From positions 1 to 8,906 of the forward strand of contig DAOVUK010000094.1 of assembly GCA_030632625.1 (NCBI GenBank): a stretch of DNA of 8,906 bases, read 5' to 3'. The position numbers were made by a program, and so were the translations under genes. The stretch's first letter is position 1. Each line of letters opens with the position of its first letter. A model generated the notes under the pieces. That model saw nothing but the letters and a program-made list of their open reading frames with translations. It ran no database searches and was not told the origin of the DNA. Source of the DNA: Gammaproteobacteria bacterium (GTDB lineage Bacteria; Pseudomonadota; Gammaproteobacteria; GRL18). This document shows positions 1-6,385 of the stretch, piece by piece.

Positions 1-135
1 AATACCCTTAAGCATAAACTCAAAAACGAAAATAATGAAAAAAACCGGAAAGAGATTAAAAAGGAACTGGCAATAGTTCATGCGCAACGCAGAAAGGGTA
101 TAGAAGCCATGAAAAAATTGAAAAAAGACAGTTAA
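1..135 (+). CDS. C-terminal fragment of an unidentified lysine-rich protein (5' end outside window)
   Basis: An open frame runs from the first base of the window to a TAA at 133-135, giving the last 44 residues of a protein whose start lies upstream. The visible part is very rich in Lys, Asn and Glu, is predicted helical, and ends in a basic tail (MKKLKKDS). There is no recognisable domain in so short a piece and I do not assign a function. Support for it being coding comes from the uninterrupted frame and from a strong inverted repeat placed 25 bases after the stop codon, as expected for the end of a transcription unit. The real gene could be any protein with a charged helical C terminus. 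Confidence 0.55.
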   Translation, partial: NTLKHKLKNENNEKNRKEIKKELAIVHAQRRKGIEAMKKLKKDS

Positions 136-160
136 TTATGGATTCCTGATAATTGCTTTT

Positions 161-206
161 GTTTTAAATGGTTTTTTATCCATTTAAAACTTTCAATGTT
201 TTTTAA
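161..206 (+). terminator. Possible intrinsic terminator after the partial gene
   Basis: A perfect 11-base inverted repeat, GTTTTAAATGG (161-171) and CCATTTAAAAC (180-190), encloses an 8-base T-rich loop. It lies 25 bases past the stop codon of the partial gene and is followed by a T-rich run (191-204, ending in six T). The stem is AT-rich and the T run is not directly attached, so it is an imperfect match to a Rho-independent terminator. It could also be a protein-binding palindrome. Confidence 0.4.
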
Positions 207-239
207 TATCATTTATTATTAATGTCGTTATATTCTTTA

Positions 240-269
240 AAAAATAAAAATAAAAATAAAAATAAAAAT
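240..269 (+). repeat. Hexanucleotide microsatellite (AAAAAT)5
   Basis: Five exact consecutive copies of AAAAAT occupy these positions, with T at 245, 251, 257, 263 and 269. Such a tract is prone to slippage and is likely intrinsically curved or flexible. It lies about 465 bases before the DUF47 start codon, so a direct effect on that promoter is doubtful. Confidence 0.9.
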
Positions 270-365
270 AAATTAAGCATAAAACCAGCTTTTACTTATT
301 CTAAATAGATTGCCCGGAGGGATGACTTTTTATTATTGTCATAAACTGAACTTTACTCACTTCTT

Positions 366-408
366 TTGCAGTAAATAGTTGCAGTAAAAGTGGTTGCAGT
401 AAAAGTGA
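366..408 (+). repeat. Short tandem repeat, 15-base unit, two full copies plus one degenerate
   Basis: The unit TTGCAGTAAAAGTGR appears at 379-393 and 394-408, preceded by a shorter variant (TTGCAGTAAATAG) at 366-378. The two full copies differ only in the last base. Direct repeats of this size in an intergenic region can be binding sites for a regulator, but they could equally be a local replication-slippage duplication. Confidence 0.8.
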
Positions 409-454
409 TAGTTATCAGGTTTCATAATAAATATAAATGTAATGAAGGGTTGGA

Positions 455-565
455 ATGAACGGTATGAATGTTATTAAAAGTAAAATCCCATTAAGTAATC
501 CTCAGTATTATCTCCTGCATTATTCTCCGAGAAGTCATCACACATACACTGATAGTCAGCTCTGA
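455..565 (+). CDS. Possible 36-residue small ORF, unrecognised
   Basis: ATG at 455 opens a 36-codon frame ending in TGA at 563-565. An AAGGG (445-449) sits five bases before the ATG, a credible Shine-Dalgarno site. The peptide (starts MNGMNVIKSK, ends YTDSQL) has no signal peptide, membrane segment or motif that I recognise. In such an AT-rich spacer a frame of this length occurs by chance easily, and nothing else argues for expression. It may be non-coding. Confidence 0.15.
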   Translation: MNGMNVIKSKIPLSNPQYYLLHYSPRSHHTYTDSQL

Positions 566-623
566 AAATACTCTTCCAAAGAGTGTAAACAGCTAGCAAA
601 ACAACTCGTTGTTTAAATAAAAT

Positions 624-683
624 TATAATCAATATAAGCGTTGACGCATGTCATTGTAATAAATCTGATTTCAAGAGTATATT
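624..683 (+). promoter_or_regulatory. Candidate promoter region for the DUF47-pit cluster
   Basis: Several sigma70-like elements overlap here. TTGACG (641-646) is followed after 17 bases by TCTGAT (664-669). TTGTAA (654-659) is followed after 18 bases by TATATT (678-683). A perfect TATAAT lies at 624-629 but has no good -35 partner. TTGACG also forms part of an inverted repeat TGAC-GCAT-GTCA (642-653). The position, 50-110 bases before the first gene, is right for a promoter, but chance matches are common at this base composition, so the exact start cannot be fixed. Confidence 0.3.
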
Positions 684-734
684 AAAAAACCAACTTCTTT
701 TAACCTTCTTTTTTTCTAAAACAGGGACAAAAAA

Positions 735-1415
735 ATGCATAAAAAACCTCAAATTGCTACGATGTTTGGCAAATCCCCTTTTAAAGCATTACAAACTCAT
801 ATGGGCATCGTTAGAGAATGTGTATTGGAAGTGCCGATACTGTTTGATGCACTTATTTCCGGTGATCAAAAAGCACTGTCTGCTCAACAGGAAAAAATAT
901 TTTCTAAGGAAGAAGAAGCGGATATTATGTTCGATGAATTACGTGTTCATTTACCGAAAAGTTTGTTTATGGCTGTTGACAGACGTGATCTTTTAGACTT
1001 GCTGAAACTGCAGGACAACATTGCTGATACTGCTCAGGATATTGCCGGCTTAATGATGGAAAGAGACATGACCGTGCCCCAGGAAATGGCTGAGCCTCTT
1101 CAGGCGCTGGTACAACGCTGTATTGATACCTGCCTCCATGCGGCGACAATTGTAGAACGAATTGATGAGTTGATTGAATCCGGTTTTCGTGGTCGCGAGG
1201 CATCCGATGTTGAAACTATGGTTGAGGAAGTGAGCAGTATTGAAGATGAAACCGATCAAATGGGCCGGGACTTAGTCCAGTTATTATTTTCAATTGAAGA
1301 TAATATGAAGCCGGTATCCGTTATGTTCTGGTATCAGATGATTCAGTGGATTGGCGATTTAGCAGACCATGCTGAGAGTGTCGCTGATCAAATGCGTCTT
1401 TTGATCGCTAAATAA
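735..1415 (+). CDS. DUF47 / PhoU-like phosphate transport accessory protein (TIGR00153-type)
   Basis: This 226-residue, almost wholly alpha-helical cytoplasmic protein matches the DUF47 family, distant relatives of PhoU that are commonly encoded next to PiT-type phosphate carriers and thought to modulate them. Family-like segments are SPFKALQTHM (14-23) and LPKSLFMAVDRRDLLDLL (73-90). PhoU-style acidic metal-site spacing (E/D-x3-D) is visible in DNIAD and DTAQD (94-102) and in ESVAD (214-218). Length is normal for the family. The ATG is preceded by AGGGA (723-727) at seven bases, a good ribosome site, so the start is well supported. The pit gene follows after 60 bases with no terminator, implying co-transcription. 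A PhoU of a Pst system is less likely because no pst genes are present and the partner is PiT. Confidence 0.9.
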   Translation: MHKKPQIATMFGKSPFKALQTHMGIVRECVLEVPILFDALISGDQKALSAQQEKIFSKEEEADIMFDELRVHLPKSLFMAVDRRDLLDLLKLQDNIADTAQDIAGLMMERDMTVPQEMAEPLQALVQRCIDTCLHAATIVERIDELIESGFRGREASDVETMVEEVSSIEDETDQMGRDLVQLLFSIEDNMKPVSVMFWYQMIQWIGDLADHAESVADQMRLLIAK

Positions 1416-1475
1416 TTCAAACAGCAGTTTTATGAGATTTAATTAATTATTTTAATATTTAGATAGGTATATATA

Positions 1476-2747
1476 ATGGAAATCATCTCTGAATGGGGCT
1501 CCGTCTTTATGATCATGGCCATAGTTTTCGGCTTTTATATGACATGGGGAATCGGTGCTAATGATGTCGCTAATGCCATGGGAACATCCGTAGGTTCCGG
1601 TGCCATTACAGTTAAGCAGGCGATTGTTATCGCCGCAATATTTGAATTTGCCGGTGCCTTTATCGCCGGTGGTACAGTCACAAAAACTATCCGTAAAGGC
1701 ATCATTGATCCCAGTTCTATCAGCGGAACACCGGAAATATTAGTTTATGGCATGCTGGCGGCCTTGCTGGCTGCCGGAATCTGGCTGATGGTCGCTTCAA
1801 CCCGGGGCTGGCCGGTTTCTACAACCCATACCATTGTTGGTGCTATTGTCGGATTTGCTGTTGTTGGTATTGGTGTTGATGCTGTTAACTGGGACAAAAT
1901 TGGAAAAATTGTTGCCAGTTGGCTGGTTTCTCCACTTATCGGTGGAAGTATCGCCTATGTCTTGATGATGAGTATTCGCAAATTAATTATTAATACCGAA
2001 AATCCATTTCAAAATGCTAAAAAATGGGGGCCGATGTATATTTTTCTGGTGGGCTGGATCGTCTCATTAGTCACCATGTTTAAAGGCTTAAAACATTTAA
2101 ATCTGGAATTTACCGTCATCGAAAGCTTTATGGCAGCTACAGTCTTTGGTATTATTTGCGCGCTCATTGGGCGTGTGATGATAAATAAAGTCACCGTTGA
2201 TGAAAATGCTGATAAAGACTTTCATTTTGCCAGTGTCGAAAAAGTATTTCTGCCCATGATGGTCTTTACCGCCTGTGCGATGGCTTTTGCTCATGGTTCC
2301 AATGATGTCGCTAACGGCATCGGTCCTCTGGCTGCTGTGGTTGATATTATTTCCAATGACGGTGCTGTTACGCAAAAATCCGGCTTACCTTTATGGATAT
2401 TATTTCTTGGCGGCACGGGTATTGTGATCGGACTGGCTACAATGGGCTATAAAGTGATGCAGACCATTGGTACAAAAATTACTGAATTAACACCCACTCG
2501 TGGTTATTGTGCGACTTTAGCAGCAGCGATTACCGTTGTTGTTGCCTCTAAAACAGGCTTGCCTGTATCAACTACACAAATTGCTGTCGGTTCAGTGATG
2601 GGCGTCGGACTTGCCCGAGGTATTGGCGCTCTGGATCTCAGAGTGATTGGTAATATTGTTGTATCCTGGGTTATTACCCTACCTGCCGGGGCAATTCTTG
2701 CCGCTGCTTTCTTCTTCCTGTTTAAAGGAATATTTGGTTCTTCATAG
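1476..2747 (+). CDS. pit: PiT-family inorganic phosphate transporter
   Basis: This 423-residue integral inner-membrane carrier belongs to the PiT family (TC 2.A.20), low-affinity phosphate transporters that in E. coli move phosphate as a neutral divalent-metal complex with H+. The two inverted-topology halves each carry the family signature: GANDVANAMGTSVGSG (27-42) with GWPVSTTHTIVG (111-122) in the first half, and HGSNDVANGIGP (273-284) with GLPVSTTQIAVG (361-372) in the second. About ten hydrophobic segments flank a more polar central part (170-260). All key Asn-Asp and Ser-Thr-Thr residues are intact, so it should be active. The start has a modest site (ATAGG, 1463-1467). The stop codon TAG is directly followed by the ATG of the next gene, suggesting translational coupling. 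H+ or Na+ coupling cannot be read from the sequence. Confidence 0.96.
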   Translation: MEIISEWGSVFMIMAIVFGFYMTWGIGANDVANAMGTSVGSGAITVKQAIVIAAIFEFAGAFIAGGTVTKTIRKGIIDPSSISGTPEILVYGMLAALLAAGIWLMVASTRGWPVSTTHTIVGAIVGFAVVGIGVDAVNWDKIGKIVASWLVSPLIGGSIAYVLMMSIRKLIINTENPFQNAKKWGPMYIFLVGWIVSLVTMFKGLKHLNLEFTVIESFMAATVFGIICALIGRVMINKVTVDENADKDFHFASVEKVFLPMMVFTACAMAFAHGSNDVANGIGPLAAVVDIISNDGAVTQKSGLPLWILFLGGTGIVIGLATMGYKVMQTIGTKITELTPTRGYCATLAAAITVVVASKTGLPVSTTQIAVGSVMGVGLARGIGALDLRVIGNIVVSWVITLPAGAILAAAFFFLFKGIFGSS

Positions 2748-3347
2748 ATGTTCTGCTTAAAAACAGAACCATTTACAGATGTCCAGACCATTAAGGGTGT
2801 TGTATTTCCGATTGAATTGAAATTCAGGGCCCTATTGGTAACAGGGCCGCCAGGCTCTGGGAAGAGTACTTTAGTCAGAAAGCTTGGCGGCTGGTCTGAG
2901 GAAGGCTATGTTGATTTGTCCATGAATAAATGGTGGACAGCACAAAGCTTATCCTTACGTCCCAGAGAAATACATCTGGGGTTTCCTTATATTGGTATTA
3001 AGGAAGCCCTGGCTGTTTTTGAACCCCGGTGGCTTGAAGCGGATCCGCTTCTGCAGCTCGATTTTGATAGAATTTGTACACCACCACCTAAACGACATTT
3101 CTGGAATGTGGATTGGTGTAAACGCTATGCCTTTGAGTTTGTTCTTCCAAAAGCTGAAACCATCCTGCAATGGCGAACAAACAGAGCCAAATCCGGTTCA
3201 CATTATGTTGATAAAAACATTGTTTTGAGCCAGATTCAGCAACAATTGCATATTTACCAGACTGTCGCTCAATACCTTTGTGAACAGGGACTTTTTGTTT
3301 ATGTTCGTGAAGATAATCAGGGGCAACCTCTGCGTATTCTTGTATAA
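2748..3347 (+). CDS. P-loop NTPase / kinase-like protein of unknown substrate
   Basis: The 199-residue soluble protein has a strong Walker A motif, GPPGSGKST (33-41), directly after a hydrophobic strand (RALLVT, 27-32). No classical Walker B is obvious; VDLS (55-58) occupies a place where small-molecule kinases often hold an acidic residue. The segment RTNRAKSG (143-150) resembles the Arg-rich lid of small P-loop kinases and is followed by a long helix (155-180) and a final strand (LFVYV). This suggests a phosphotransferase rather than an AAA+ machine, but I do not recognise the substrate. Three Trp lie in 49-63 and more in the middle, giving an unusual Trp/Pro-rich core. The ATG immediately follows the pit stop codon (TAGATG) and has no own well-spaced Shine-Dalgarno, so it is probably translated by coupling. 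The phosphoesterase gene follows after 39 bases. P-loop is certain; the kinase role is inference. Confidence 0.75.
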   Translation: MFCLKTEPFTDVQTIKGVVFPIELKFRALLVTGPPGSGKSTLVRKLGGWSEEGYVDLSMNKWWTAQSLSLRPREIHLGFPYIGIKEALAVFEPRWLEADPLLQLDFDRICTPPPKRHFWNVDWCKRYAFEFVLPKAETILQWRTNRAKSGSHYVDKNIVLSQIQQQLHIYQTVAQYLCEQGLFVYVREDNQGQPLRILV

Positions 3348-3386
3348 AATAAGCAGTCTAAATAACGTTATCCAGAGAAAATTAGT

Positions 3387-4844
3387 ATGGCAAAACCCAT
3401 CTCAAAAAAACGGAAAAGCCTTTTAAAATTAATAAAGATTGCTTTTTCTGACCTTGAGCAATGTGAAAAAATTGAGCTCAAAGATACCTATAAGCTGCCC
3501 AATAAAAAGATCATGTTTCCTCTGGAAAATTACCCATTGGAAATACATGTGGGTCTGGATGCGCATGTCTTGCATCTTTATCCGGAACTCCCTCTGGATG
3601 AGCAAGATGATAATTCCTCAGAGCCAAGCTATATTTTATTTGATCCAGAAAATTACTATTCACAGATCAGTGGCTTTTACCGTCTTAGTGATGATGACAA
3701 AATAATCCTGGGCGGTGATAACACTGAGCAATATGCTTTGTTAAATACCTCAAAAAAACTTCCCGAACGACAATTAAGCATCGCTAATAGCGAAGGAAAA
3801 TTAACCTTTAAATGCCATCATCCTGAGACGGGAAGTTGTATCGCCCCTCTTTTTAAGGAAAAAAAACTTAACAAGATCAATAAATGGAGAGCCGAAAAAG
3901 TAACACAACTGGCAAAAATATTAGGCGATCCTCTGAAAATATTATCCTCTGAAGAGGCTTTAAAACTTATTCAGCAAGTCAACCATATCATTGAGCATGA
4001 AGAGTATCGGGAAAAAGACATTCATGATCGTCCCGGAGGAGTGCTTTCTATCCCGGATAAAATGAGCCCTATTATTATCGGTGATTTACATACCCAATTA
4101 GATAATCTGCTGACACTATTAAGTCAAAATAATTTTCTGTCAGCACTGGAAAATGGGGATGCCTGTTTAATCTTTGTCGGTGATGCAGTACACCCGGAAG
4201 TTGATGGACAGTATGATAAAATGGAAAGCTCCATGAACATTATGGATATTATTTTTAAGTTAAAACTGCGTTTTCCAAAGCATGTTTTTTATCTTATGGG
4301 AAATCACGATAGTTTTTCTGAAGAAATCGGGAAAAAAGGTGTGCCGCAAGGCTTACTCTGGGAAAAACAGTTAAAAAATTCTCGTGGCAAAAACTATAAG
4401 AAAGAAATGCAGCGATTTTATGATAATATTCCCTATTTAGCTTATTCTAAGCATTTTATATGCTGCCATGCAGGTCCACCCACTTCTGCCGTAAACCTGC
4501 ATGCTTTAGTGAATATTAAAAAGTATCCCAAGTTAATTAAAGATTTAATCTCCAGACGCTTACAAACTTCAAATCGGATGTCTGGCTATAATAAAAGTGA
4601 TGTCAAAAAATTACGTCGTTGTCTTAATGTGGCAGAAAATACGCCTTTTATTGTTGGGCACACCCCGATGGATGACGAAGAAACCATTTGGCAGAATGTC
4701 GGCGGCATATCCGGGCACACTATTGTTTATGGTGGTAACCTTGAAAAAATTGGCGTGATGGTACAAATGGGTAAAAAGATGTATCCCTTAACCTACCCAG
4801 TTGAACTGCTGAGTAAACTTGTCAGCGCAGAAGCAAAAAAGTAA
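3387..4844 (+). CDS. Calcineurin-like metallophosphoesterase with unusual N-terminal region
   Basis: This 485-residue soluble protein has a C-terminal metallophosphoesterase domain (about 225-455). Its metal-ligand motifs are in the standard order: GDLH (232-235), GDAVH (265-269), GNHD (305-308), CCHAGP (359-364) and GHTP (424-427). The order and spacing resemble PPP-type serine/threonine phosphatases, but GDxHG is GDLHT and GDxVDRG is GDAVHPE, so the Arg that normally holds phosphate in motif II is absent. Residues 1-210 are not a known catalytic domain. Part of it (about 95-155) has a strand-rich pattern with GG, an ERQLSI segment and a Gly-containing turn that weakly recalls an FHA domain. 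The N terminus is basic (KKRKSLLK) with no signal peptide, so it is cytoplasmic. The only upstream purine run is AGAGAAA (3374-3380), a weak ribosome site. It could act on a phosphoprotein, a nucleotide or a nucleic-acid end; the sequence does not decide. Confidence 0.82.
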   Translation: MAKPISKKRKSLLKLIKIAFSDLEQCEKIELKDTYKLPNKKIMFPLENYPLEIHVGLDAHVLHLYPELPLDEQDDNSSEPSYILFDPENYYSQISGFYRLSDDDKIILGGDNTEQYALLNTSKKLPERQLSIANSEGKLTFKCHHPETGSCIAPLFKEKKLNKINKWRAEKVTQLAKILGDPLKILSSEEALKLIQQVNHIIEHEEYREKDIHDRPGGVLSIPDKMSPIIIGDLHTQLDNLLTLLSQNNFLSALENGDACLIFVGDAVHPEVDGQYDKMESSMNIMDIIFKLKLRFPKHVFYLMGNHDSFSEEIGKKGVPQGLLWEKQLKNSRGKNYKKEMQRFYDNIPYLAYSKHFICCHAGPPTSAVNLHALVNIKKYPKLIKDLISRRLQTSNRMSGYNKSDVKKLRRCLNVAENTPFIVGHTPMDDEETIWQNVGGISGHTIVYGGNLEKIGVMVQMGKKMYPLTYPVELLSKLVSAEAKK

Positions 4845-4897
4845 TGATTTTATAATAATCACAGACAACTATAGACAATAAATAAGTAAGCAAGTAT

Positions 4898-6385
4898 ATG
4901 AATGAATTACTGACATTTTTTCAATCTTTTAACTTTACTCCAACCGATCTGGAATTAGCTTTACGCTGTCTATTTCAAATAATTCTACTGGGTTCTTCTG
5001 CTGTATTTTCCGGTTCTGAAACGGCTCTGTTTTCTCTAAGCCGTATTGATTTACAGAAACTAAGGCAATCCGGACATAAAGATTCAGAAAGTCTTCATGC
5101 CATGCTGGATGAACCCAGGCGTTTGATTATTTCGATACTATGCGGTAATGAACTGGTTAATATTGCCTCGGCAGTTAATATGACCTCAATCCTGTTGTTA
5201 ATTTTTGCCGAGCAGAATGTCGGCTGGATTAATATCGTGATTATGGTTCCTTTGCTGCTTTTAGTCGGTGAGGTAACACCCAAGACTATCGCTGTTAACT
5301 TTCCAGTTAAATTTGCTTCACGTGTTACTGCCAGAGTTCTACCTCGATGGATTGCACTTATTACGCCTTTACGCGAGATAATTCGATTTATTTCTGATCA
5401 CATTACCACTTTAATTGTCGGTGATGATGTCGATCGGCAAAATATTCTCCAGCCAGATGAATTCAGAACACTGCTGGAAGAGGGTGAAGAAACCGGAATA
5501 ATCGATGCCACAGAACGGATTTTAATTGATAATGTGCTTGAGGCATCGGAAACTGATATTTCGCGTATTATGACTCCCAGTCCCCGTATACATCTGTTAG
5601 ATGCTGAACTCCCTGTGGCAGAATTGATTGAACAATTTCGGGCTTTTCGACATCCCAGAATTCCTCTCTATAAAGGGCACTGGGATAATGTTATCGGTTT
5701 TATTCACTCTGAAGATATTCTAAAGCTGATCCGCGGTGGTGGTGAAATGGATAAAGTGACTCTGGATATGATTATGAAACCAGCGGATTTTGTGCCGCCG
5801 ACTAAAAAAATAGATGAAATGTTTGATTATTTTCAGGCTCATAATACTCGCATTGCCATTATTTTAGGAGAATATGGTGAAGTATTAGGATTGATCACCA
5901 TGAAAGATGTTTTAACCTTTATTTTTGGTGAAATTAGCGGAACAATGGAAGGCATGGAATATTACCGAGAAGAGGATGACAATAGTTATATTGTTCCTGG
6001 TGATATGCGCCTTACAGACTTTTATAACTTAACTAATTTTGATATTGATGATCCGGTCATGACAACTATCGGTGGTTTTGCTTTTCGTTTATTTGATTGC
6101 TTGCCGGCAATAAATGATTTTATAGAATATGAAGGTTATAAATTTACTGTCAAAGAAGTAAAAGGGTTACGGATTAGTAAAGTTCTGGTCTGTAAACTCT
6201 CCCGTGTTAAAATATCACAAGAATCAAATGAAATAGAAAATGAAGCTGTTCCTGCAACTGAGCAAGAACATATTGAAGCAGAAGGTGATATTGTTTTCGA
6301 TAAGAATGAAAATAAGTTATCAGAACTTGAGCAAACAAATCAATCTATTGATGAGCAAAGAGAAAATCCAGAGGAGAATAAATAA
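4898..6385 (+). CDS. CNNM/CorC-type divalent-metal transporter (DUF21-CBS-CBS-CorC_HlyC), first paralog
   Basis: This 495-residue membrane protein has the full CNNM-type layout. A DUF21 transmembrane domain (about 20-175) carries SGSETALFS (38-46), GNELVNIASA (83-92) and GEVTPK (124-129). Two CBS domains (about 220-345) carry SRIMTP (222-227), RIPLY (254-258) and GEYGEVLGLITMKDVL (324-339). A CorC_HlyC domain (about 360-435) carries IGGF (391-394). Relatives are linked to Mg2+ and Co2+ export or homeostasis, with the CBS pair sensing adenine nucleotides with Mg2+. Older 'hemolysin' labels for this family are misleading. An extra acidic, low-complexity tail (436-495) is longer than usual. The ATG lacks a strong Shine-Dalgarno in the 53-base spacer behind the phosphoesterase gene. 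The stop codon overlaps the next start (TAATG), and the next gene's ribosome site lies inside this tail. Confidence 0.93.
   Translation: MNELLTFFQSFNFTPTDLELALRCLFQIILLGSSAVFSGSETALFSLSRIDLQKLRQSGHKDSESLHAMLDEPRRLIISILCGNELVNIASAVNMTSILLLIFAEQNVGWINIVIMVPLLLLVGEVTPKTIAVNFPVKFASRVTARVLPRWIALITPLREIIRFISDHITTLIVGDDVDRQNILQPDEFRTLLEEGEETGIIDATERILIDNVLEASETDISRIMTPSPRIHLLDAELPVAELIEQFRAFRHPRIPLYKGHWDNVIGFIHSEDILKLIRGGGEMDKVTLDMIMKPADFVPPTKKIDEMFDYFQAHNTRIAIILGEYGEVLGLITMKDVLTFIFGEISGTMEGMEYYREEDDNSYIVPGDMRLTDFYNLTNFDIDDPVMTTIGGFAFRLFDCLPAINDFIEYEGYKFTVKEVKGLRISKVLVCKLSRVKISQESNEIENEAVPATEQEHIEAEGDIVFDKNENKLSELEQTNQSIDEQRENPEENK
6371..6376 (+). promoter_or_regulatory. Strong Shine-Dalgarno for the second CNNM gene, inside the first gene
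   Basis: GAGGAG lies eight bases before the ATG at 6385, within the last codons of the preceding gene. With the TAATG stop-start overlap it fixes the start of the second gene and indicates coupled translation of the two paralogs. Confidence 0.75.

Larger units (their letters stand above)
136..734. other. 600-base gene-poor region upstream of the phosphate cluster
   Basis: No convincing protein or RNA gene is visible on either strand. The region is very AT-rich and holds the hairpin at 161-190, the (AAAAAT)5 tract at 240-269, the short tandem repeat at 366-408, two small palindromes (TTCTC-C-GAGAA at 523-533 and ACTCTT-CCA-AAGAGT at 570-584), and promoter-like hexamers between 624 and 683. 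A 36-codon ORF at 455-565 is the only small reading frame with a plausible ribosome binding site. The stretch separates the partial upstream gene from the phosphate cluster and presumably carries that cluster's control signals. Confidence 0.6.

Noticed and set aside
336..352. Pho-box-like half site TTGTCAT followed by CTGAACT
   Set aside because: The first half matches CTGTCAT at six of seven, but the second half matches only four of seven and the spacing is one base short; it also lies about 380 bases from the gene.
322..378. 18-codon ORF after a GGAGG sequence (MTFYYCHK...)
   Set aside because: The GGAGG almost touches the ATG, too close for normal initiation, and the frame is too short to separate from chance.
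648..654. Second Pho-box-like half site ATGTCAT
   Set aside because: No second half occurs at the 11-base spacing on either side, so it is a lone half site.
2097..2375. Minus-strand open frame opposite pit
   Set aside because: It mirrors the codon structure of the strongly supported pit gene and encodes nothing recognisable; the same applies to the other antisense frames in the window.
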